NCBI GenBank assembly: GCA_963739625.1
Contig: CAVUAU010000013.1
Coordinates: 1 to 64,000 of the forward strand
Direction of reading: 5' to 3'
DNA: 64,000 nucleotides
DNA from: Salinimicrobium sp963739625
Lineage (GTDB): Bacteria; Bacteroidota; Bacteroidia; Flavobacteriales; Flavobacteriaceae
The notes under the pieces are model-generated. The model did no database searches and was not told where the DNA came from. It saw nothing but the letters and a program-made list of their open reading frames with translations. The first letter of the stretch is position 1. Each line of letters opens with the position of its first letter. The position numbers and the translations under genes were made by a program. Positions 63,471 through 64,000 of the stretch are shown here, piece after piece.

Positions 63471-64000
63471 ATGGAAGAAAAGAAAATTGAGATTGCCACA
63501 TTCGCCGGCGGCTGTTTTTGGTGTACCGAAGCAGTTTTCCAGAGAATAGAAGGCGTTGAGAAAGTAATTCCCGGCTTTACGGGAGGAGAGATAAAAAATC
63601 CGGCTTACAGGGAGGTCATTTCGGGCCGAACCGGACATGCCGAAGCAATACAAATTCATTTTGATCCCACTTTGACCAGCTATGATGAGCTGGTGCATAT
63701 TTTCTTTAGCACACATGACCCTACCACCCTTAACCGCCAGCAGAATGATGTAGGTACCCAATACCGCAGTGCTATTTTTTATCATTCTGAAGAGCAGAAA
63801 GCAACTGCCGAAAAAATCAAAAAAGAACTGGAGGAGAATAACACCTTTTCTGACCCTATAGTCACTGAAATTAAAGAAGCACATGCTTTTTACGTGGCAG
63901 AGGAGGAGCATCATGATTATTACAATTCTCACCGAAGTCAACCGTACTGCCAGGTGATCATAGATCCAAAGGTGCAGAAGCTGCGGAATAAGTACTCTCA
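63471..64000 (+). CDS. msrA: peptide methionine sulfoxide reductase MsrA (cut by window end)
   Basis: Reduces methionine-S-sulfoxide in proteins with thioredoxin. From ATG 63471, 176 codons are visible without a stop, close to the full ~180-residue length. The catalytic Cys is in GGCFWCTE near residue 14. Further motifs: GHAEAIQIHFDP, THDPTTLNRQQNDVGTQYRS, EEEHHDYY. The minus-strand open frame over the same bases (63453-63941) is a shadow. Confidence 0.93.
   Translation, partial: MEEKKIEIATFAGGCFWCTEAVFQRIEGVEKVIPGFTGGEIKNPAYREVISGRTGHAEAIQIHFDPTLTSYDELVHIFFSTHDPTTLNRQQNDVGTQYRSAIFYHSEEQKATAEKIKKELEENNTFSDPIVTEIKEAHAFYVAEEEHHDYYNSHRSQPYCQVIIDPKVQKLRNKYS

Noticed and set aside
63453..63941. 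162-codon minus-strand open frame at the window end
   Set aside because: Shadow of msrA, which has the GCFWC motif and full family sequence on the plus strand.
1..64000. CRISPR array
   Set aside because: No regularly spaced direct repeats and no cas-like gene found by reading.

Overview
The window looks like a chromosomal segment of a marine-type member of the Flavobacteriaceae (Bacteroidota), near the Gramella/Salegentibacter/Zunongwangia group. Supporting signs are Bacteroidota promoter boxes (TTTG ... TAnnTTTG) upstream of several genes, weak or absent Shine-Dalgarno sequences, flavobacterial gene order (parE / small membrane protein / parC; aroB divergent from proline dehydrogenase; BatA-type protein next to a dihydroorotase-like gene), a DUF5916 protein and many small lipoproteins. 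Genus placement is inference.

Layout. 1-1.8 kb: AT-rich acyltransferase gene in a cassette-like setting. 1.9-9.3 kb: ychF, a REP-like palindrome, and the topoisomerase IV operon ending in mscL. 9.3-11.8 kb: an XRE repressor divergent from an M14-type metallopeptidase, with four copies of one operator, then an Lrp/AsnC regulator. 11.8-27.6 kb: housekeeping and membrane genes (YihY, DJ-1/PfpI, aroB, proline dehydrogenase, acyltransferase, baeRF-like protein, DUF1853, AI-2E permease, truA, recQ, corA, hemerythrin-like) and an alpha-glucosidase/ASRT pair. 27.6-32.7 kb: a compact operon of a QEGLA (DUF1704) metallopeptidase, an ATP-grasp ligase, an AstE/AspA-type zinc hydrolase and an antiporter.

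33.1-41.9 kb is a genomic island inserted in the 3' end of tRNA-Arg(TCT). It carries a tyrosine integrase, repeated GGTCAACA arm-type sites near both ends, a DNA-binding-like protein, a 190-nt imperfect inverted repeat, a secreted esterase, a lipoprotein with an EreA/ChaN-like region and a group II intron. The right attachment site precedes what appears to be the displaced terminator of the tRNA, followed by two 116-bp tandem repeats and a second att-like remnant. 42.3-64 kb returns to core genes: phosphatase, ClC channel, HAD hydrolase, S10 peptidase, PAP2 phosphatase, a conserved unknown protein, MBL hydrolase, a BatA / dihydroorotase-like / Tic20-like / esterase operon under a histidine kinase, a two-domain lipoprotein, TIGR02757, lolD, DUF5916 and msrA (cut by the window end).

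At least seven otherwise coherent genes are split by single-base frameshifts (truA, the ATP-grasp ligase, PAP2, Tic20-like, BatA-like, the 58-59 kb lipoprotein twice, TIGR02757). The density, in core genes and often in short homopolymers, suggests residual sequence errors rather than eight independent pseudogenisations; they are typed 'pseudogene' only because the reading frame as given is broken.
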